Shown here: positions 59,501-64,000 of the stretch, piece by piece
How positions within the stretch are numbered: the stretch's first letter is position 1
Layout: each line of letters starts with the position of its first letter
NCBI GenBank assembly: GCA_963682055.1
Contig: OY821749.1
Span: forward strand, 23,815,631 to 23,879,630
Direction of reading: 5' to 3'
DNA from: Primula veris
Lineage: Eukaryota > Streptophyta > Magnoliopsida > Ericales > Primulaceae
DNA length: 64,000 bases
The notes under the pieces: model-generated
The model's input: only the letters and a program-made list of their open reading frames with translations
Database searches by the model: none
What the model was told of the DNA's origin: nothing
Translations under genes and position numbers: made by a program

Positions 59501-61556
59501 TATGGAAAGGTAGAAAACCCAATGTAAAGTATTTTCAAGTTTTTGGATGTGTTTGCTACATTCTAAGAGATAGAGAGCATCTTGGTAAATTTGACTCTAA
59601 AAGTGATAAAGGGATTTTTCTTGGTTATGCTCAGAATAGTAGAGCATTTAGAGTCTTCAATCAAAGAACAAACTGTGTTATGGAATCTTATAATGTGTTA
59701 TTTGATGACCTAAAAACTGTTGATGAGATTACAGGTGATGATGAACAGGCTGAGACTACAGAAAAAGAGAAAGAAGAAACTCAACAAACTGGAAGTCCCA
59801 GAGTGGTTGGAAGTCCAGTTGCAACTGAGGTTATAACTGAGGTTGGAACTGAGGTTGGAACCGCAGTTGGAACCCAGAATGCTGCTGAATCTGAAGAAGA
59901 AGAAGAAGAAAGTTCTCATGCTCAGTCAACTAGCAGGCCTCGCTATGTAAGGACTCAGAAAAATCATTCTCTTGACAATGTCATAGGAGAAGTTACTTCA
60001 GGTATGAAAACCAGAGGTAAAAGAAATAATATTGTTCACTTTGCTTGTTATATCTCTCAGTTAGAACCTAAGAATATAAAAGAAGCTCTAGAAGATAGTG
60101 AATGGATTCTAGCTATGCAGATGAATTGGCTCAATTTGAGAGAAATGATGTATGGACTTTAGTACCCAGACCTTCTAATAAAAATGTTATAGGGACTAAA
60201 TGGATTTTTAGAAATAAAAGTGATGAGGATAGAGAGATTATCAGGAATAAAGCTAGGTTGGTAGCTCAGGGTTATACACAAATTGAGGGAATTGACTTTG
60301 ATGAAACCTTTGCTCCTGTAGCTAGAATTGAATCCATTAGAATGCTACTATCTCTTGCATGTCTGTATGATTTTAAACTGTTTCAACTTGACATAAAGAG
60401 TGCTTTTCTTAATGGTGTGATTAATGAAGACGTTTATGTCTGTCAACCTAAGGGATTTGAAGATCCTAACTTTCCTGAACATATTTATTTGCTGAAAAAG
60501 GCCTTGTATGGTCTTAAGCAAGCCCCTAGAGCTTGGTATGATAGATTAACCAAGTTTTTGCTTGAAAAAGGTTTTAAAAGAGGGGGAGTTGATAAAACTC
60601 TGTTTACAAAGAAAACTACAAATGATATAATTGTTGCTCAAATATATGTTGATGACATTGTGTTTGGCTCATCTTCTAATAATAGGATAGAAGAATTCAT
60701 TTCTGATATGAAAAATGAATTTGAAATGAGTGGTGGAGGTGAATTGACTTACTTTCTAGGATTGCAAGTTAAACAGAACGAGAAAGGGATTTTTCTATGT
60801 CAAAGCAAGTATGCAGATAATCTTGTTAAGAAGTTTGGTCTAAGTGAGAGTAAAGAAAAGAGAACTCCTATGAGTACTACCCTTAAACTGTCTAAAAATG
60901 ATAAAGGAAAAAGTGTTTGTCCAAGTCTTTATAGATCCATGATTGGAAGTTTACTGTATTTAACTGCTAGTAGACCAGACCTTTGCTTAAGTGTAGGAGT
61001 TTGTGCCAGATATCAAGCAAATCCTTTAGAACCTCATCTTCTAGCTGTCAAAAGAATTCTAAGGTATGTAAAAGGAACACCTCATCTAGGCCTATGGTAT
61101 TCTAAAGATACAAACCATTTTCTTAGTGGCTACTGTGATGCAGATTGGGCAGGAAACATAGATGATAGAAAGAGTACTTCTGGTGGTTGTTTTTATTTTG
61201 GAAACAATCTTGTTTCTTGGTTCAGTAAAAAGCAAAATTGCATATCTTTATCTACTGCTGAGGCAGAATATGTTGCAGCTGGAAGTGGATGCACTCAACT
61301 AATTTGGATGAAACAAATGTTAACTGATTATAATGTTAAACAAGAGATATTAACTCTGTTTTGTGATAACAAAAGTGCTATAGATTTAGCTAAAAATCCA
61401 GTTCAACATTCCAGAACCAAACATATTGATCTAAGGCATCATTTTATTAGAGAACTAGTTGAAGAAAAGAGCTTAATTTTAGAACATGTTTCAACTGAAA
61501 GACAATTAGCAGATATTTTCACAAAGCCCTTGATACAAACAAGTTTGAATCATTAA
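56590..61556 (+). pseudogene. Gag-Pol polyprotein of the copia element, one frameshift
   Basis: Frame 1 runs from ATG 56590 to 60162 (1,190 residues). Frame 2 is open from about 60102 to 61556. Frame 1 reads true to LAMQ (near 60120) and frame 2 reads true from about DELAQFERNDVW, so one base is missing at about 60118-60123. Domains: gag (YEVWKIRMRSFIKQQNEHAW); two CCHC knuckles, CRECRGFGHIQGEC (near 57512) and CNFCKKPGHSEIQC (near 58256); protease WYFDSGCSKHM (near 58450); integrase zinc finger WHKRLGHVN...CGDC and core LLHTDLMGP, RSDHGTEF, TPQQNGIVERKNR; reverse transcriptase with QIYVDDIVFGS (near 60645); RNase H with GYCDADWAG, STAEAEYVA and FTKPL at the end. No stop codon other than that caused by the shift. 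Probably inactive for reverse transcriptase. Confidence 0.95.
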
Positions 61557-62426
61557 GAAGTGACATAGGGGTATGTCATTATCAATCTAATTAAATATTC
61601 TTGCTAAATATGTCTGTATTGAGTACCTTAAATATTTTTTATTTTTAAGGTCAAGTCTTAATTGAGCTATGATGTTTTTGTTTTGAAAAAGCCGCTATTT
61701 GGTGTCTCAAAAACAGATGTGAGGTAACTTGTCCTTGAAAACCTCTCTGGTAATAGAGTTGCAAGCACAAAGTGCAATTTTGTATGCTGATTGCAAGTTC
61801 AGCTGCAACCTCAGTTGAAACCTCATACTCTCAATGACTGGTTAGAAGTTCAGTTACAACTCCAGTTGAAACCTCGTGTTAAAAATACTGGTTGCAAGCT
61901 CAGTTGCAACATCAGTTGAAACATCAGTCTATTCCATAACTAACAAGACATAGTCTTGTTATTTTTTTTGACATCACTTATACTCTTTCCTTGCTGAGGT
62001 CATCAAACTAGTTTTTGTGTAGAGATAAAAACGGAGTTGCTCAATTTAAGCTCCTAAAATTTAATCTTTATTAGAGTTATTCTTTGATAAACATATTTTC
62101 TTGAGTAAATTGCTAGATTTTTTTTTAAAAAAAAAATAAAAAAAAAATTAGATATCTGTTTAATTGTTCTTTATCTTGAACCTAGTCAAATTTCCTTAAT
62201 AAGCTTCAACGTTTGATTTTTCAAATTTTGGATAAATCTGTTTGTGCAAAAAGGAATGTTTATCTGTATAATTGGTTGGATTTATCTTCTTTTCGTGATC
62301 TTGCTGTGATTTCCTTAAACTGTTGATAAGATATTTCCTATTTTATTTGTTCGCCTAAATCTGTTTTAAAATTGATTTGCATGTATCTCTTTCCTATTTC
62401 AAAAAGATATGGACTTAATTGCGCTT
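61557..62426 (+). other. Spacer after pol with GTTGCAAC-type repeats
   Basis: No reading frame. Contains several AGTTGCAACATCAGTTGAAA-type motifs (61740-61930) and A/T runs (62108-62150). Confidence 0.6.
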
Positions 62427-62434
62427 TATATAAA
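62427..62434 (+). promoter_or_regulatory. Internal TATA box upstream of the copia extra ORF
   Basis: TATATAAA within GCGCTTTATATAAACTTC, 128-135 bp before ATG 62562. A CT dinucleotide run (about 62475-62488) follows, as in many plant 5' leaders. It suggests the ORF has its own promoter. Confidence 0.5.
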
Positions 62435-62561
62435 CTTCTTTTTACTATCCAAAATCAACTACAATTTACAGAATCTCTCTCTCTCTCTAAACTGTTAAAA
62501 CCTAGGTCTCTGTAAAATCCACTTCAAGGTTCTAAGTAAGGTTCCAACCCCAGTTGCAACC

Positions 62562-63848
62562 ATGTCTACGAACCCCAATTCTGATGATGACTGCACTCTA
62601 AGGGACTTCCTAAACAAATCTCCAACCAGTCCTAGCTCTAAGGCAAAGGTAAATGAGTCCTCCTCTTCTAAGAAACATAGGACTAAAAAACGTGCTAGGA
62701 GGAATCCTGAGAATGAGCCAATTAAAGCTAAGTTTGAGTTTGTTCCTAGATTCAATGAAGTTGATCCTCGATTCTGGAGTAGAAAATCTTATAGGAGATT
62801 TAGGGCTTTCTCTAGTAAAGAAATCCATTGTGAAAGAAGGCTCAATTTGGTTAGTTATCCATACATACAAGTGTATGTTGAAAAAATGCTCTGTGCTGTT
62901 GGATTAGGAGAAACTATTTCTTATGCTAGTTCCTACTATCCTGCTGTAGTTAAAGAATTTTATGCCAACTTGACTAGTGGTGTCTTTGATAAGAGTAATC
63001 CTATGTTTGGAAGGGTCTTTCTGAGGGGAATAACTTTAGACTTTACACCTGAGTTAATTAATAACTGTCTGAATACACCCAATCCTTCTGTGGATAATGC
63101 TGAGTATGATATGGAAGTTATTGCTCTGGTTCTAACTGGAAAGAACACTAGCTTTGATGGTACTTCCATCAAAACATCCTCTCTCACACTTTGTGCTGCT
63201 GTATTGCACAAAATTGCTAGGTTCAACTGGACCCCTACCAAACAACCCTCCAGAGTTAACAAAGACATGGCCATCTTTCTGTATAAGATAATGTCTTCTC
63301 TACCCATAAATTTTGGCCATCATATCTTTAACCTTATAAGGGATTTCAGTGATGATAATTCATCATCCATTCTGCTTCCATTCCCCTGCCTAATCTCCAG
63401 TATTATTCTGGGTCAAGTTGCTTCTATGAATAGAGATTCTCCTATTAGTATTACTAATGAACCAATCACAGATTGTCCCTCTGCTATCTATATTTCTGCC
63501 AAACTGTTAAAAGAAGGGCATGTCAATGACATTTCTGGTGACAAAGGGAAAGAAAAAGAAGAAGAAACTTCAACTGCTCCTTCAGCAAAGAAGAAAGGTG
63601 TAAGGTGGTACTTACAACAGAAGTTGGCCTACAATCAAGAAAGGAGAGCTGAACTGGATGCTGATGACTATCAGATAAATAAGCTGCTGGTGAATCTCAT
63701 AGAAAGTGAGGATGATGACAGTAATGACACTCAAAGTCATGATGGTTTTTCAATCAGCAGTGAGGATGACAATGCAGAAGATGAAGAAGTAGTCAGGCAG
63801 AATCCTCTAAGAGAAAGACCCCCACAGTGTGATATTCCTAGTGACTAA
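62562..63848 (+). CDS. Extra ORF of the copia element, putative plant transposon protein domain
   Basis: Intact 428-residue frame from ATG 62562 (MSTNPNSDDDCTLRDFLNK). Residues 1-60 are Ser/Lys-rich with KKHRTKKRARRN, a likely nuclear localisation signal. Residues about 85-310 resemble the 'putative plant transposon protein' (PF20167-like) domain: VVKEFYANLTSG, GITLDFTPELINNCLN and ILLPFPCLISSIILGQVA. The C-terminus is acidic (SEDDDSNDTQSHDG, SSEDDNAEDEEVVRQ). SIRE elements often carry an envelope-like ORF here, but I see no signal peptide or clear membrane span; the one hydrophobic stretch fits the domain core. ATG follows a GTTGCAACC motif directly. The related MULE gene at 34101-32761 shares the three motifs. 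Function unknown. Confidence 0.8.
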   Translation: MSTNPNSDDDCTLRDFLNKSPTSPSSKAKVNESSSSKKHRTKKRARRNPENEPIKAKFEFVPRFNEVDPRFWSRKSYRRFRAFSSKEIHCERRLNLVSYPYIQVYVEKMLCAVGLGETISYASSYYPAVVKEFYANLTSGVFDKSNPMFGRVFLRGITLDFTPELINNCLNTPNPSVDNAEYDMEVIALVLTGKNTSFDGTSIKTSSLTLCAAVLHKIARFNWTPTKQPSRVNKDMAIFLYKIMSSLPINFGHHIFNLIRDFSDDNSSSILLPFPCLISSIILGQVASMNRDSPISITNEPITDCPSAIYISAKLLKEGHVNDISGDKGKEKEEETSTAPSAKKKGVRWYLQQKLAYNQERRAELDADDYQINKLLVNLIESEDDDSNDTQSHDGFSISSEDDNAEDEEVVRQNPLRERPPQCDIPSD

Positions 63849-64000
63849 TTCCAATGGTTGCTGACAAATAGAGGGAGTGAAGTTTATGTTTTGTTGTTTA
63901 GTTTCATTCAATTTCAAGACTCATTGCTGCTGTCTTTAATTACTATGTCAATTGCTGTACTAAGACATTGTTGTGCCATTTTTTTTGGCCTTTAAATTTC
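63849..64000 (+). other. 3' flank of the copia extra ORF, cut by window end
   Basis: T-rich untranslated sequence. The polypurine tract and right LTR should lie further right. Confidence 0.5.

Larger units (their letters stand above)
55314..64000 (+). mobile_element. Ty1/copia LTR retrotransposon, SIRE-like (right end outside window)
   Basis: LTR 55314-56530, tRNA-Met primer site, gag-pol 56590-61556 in copia order (gag, protease, integrase, reverse transcriptase, RNase H), a 1-kb spacer and an extra ORF 62562-63848. A large gag and an extra ORF after pol suggest the SIRE/Maximus lineage. The right LTR was not reached. Bases before the left LTR are CATTG, the expected target duplication to look for beyond the window. 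Confidence 0.93.

Noticed and set aside
62562..63848. Envelope-like membrane protein
   Set aside because: No signal peptide or clear membrane span; the hydrophobic stretch near residue 270 fits the soluble domain shared with the MULE gene.

Overview
This window is plant nuclear DNA, most likely from a dicot. It holds no bacterial-style operons, ribosomal genes or tRNA genes that I could find. It is a nest of transposable elements around one spliced host-like gene. GC-rich retrotransposon blocks alternate with AT-rich host DNA.

Layout. (1) 1-17038: almost all of a very large Ty3/gypsy element of the Tat lineage (element A), with only the last 46 bp of its left LTR in view. Gag-pol runs forward (126-6044) with two in-frame stops. 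An array of 86-bp repeats follows. The next 9 kb carries up to eight genes on the opposite strand (16227 down to 7456). One is a four-exon gene with a 'putative gypsy type transposon' (PF04195-like) domain; the rest are small coiled-coil proteins, most behind their own TATA box. (2) 17044-19677: AT-rich, no gene recognised. (3) 19683-30712: a complete second Tat element (element B) in reverse orientation, with 694-bp LTRs differing at about seven positions and a perfect 5-bp target duplication. It has the same plan: gag-pol, a tandem repeat array, then a convergent spliced PF04195-like gene with its own TATA box. (4) 30768-31006: a Stowaway-like MITE. (5) 31386-38181: a Mutator-like DNA transposon with 300-370 bp inverted repeats, a MuDR-type transposase gene with two stops, a second gene with one stop, and about 28 copies of a palindromic motif. 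(6) 38182-46661: host-like AT-rich DNA with a perfect 39-bp palindrome, an LTR fragment and a foldback element. (7) 46662-53299 (minus): a five-exon gene for an unrecognised coiled-coil protein, with a 90-bp minisatellite upstream. (8) 55314-64000: the left part of a Ty1/copia element (SIRE-like) with gag-pol broken by one frameshift and an extra ORF behind an internal TATA box. Its right LTR is outside the window.

How it fits together. Both Tat elements hold two convergent transcription units, one retroviral-type and one host-like (TATA box, introns, coiled-coil products), with tandem repeats where they meet. The extra genes of the Mutator-like and copia elements seem to share one protein domain, so unrelated element classes appear to carry related accessory genes. 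Most protein-coding elements are decayed by single stops, but reading frames are otherwise long and clean, so the insertions look fairly recent.
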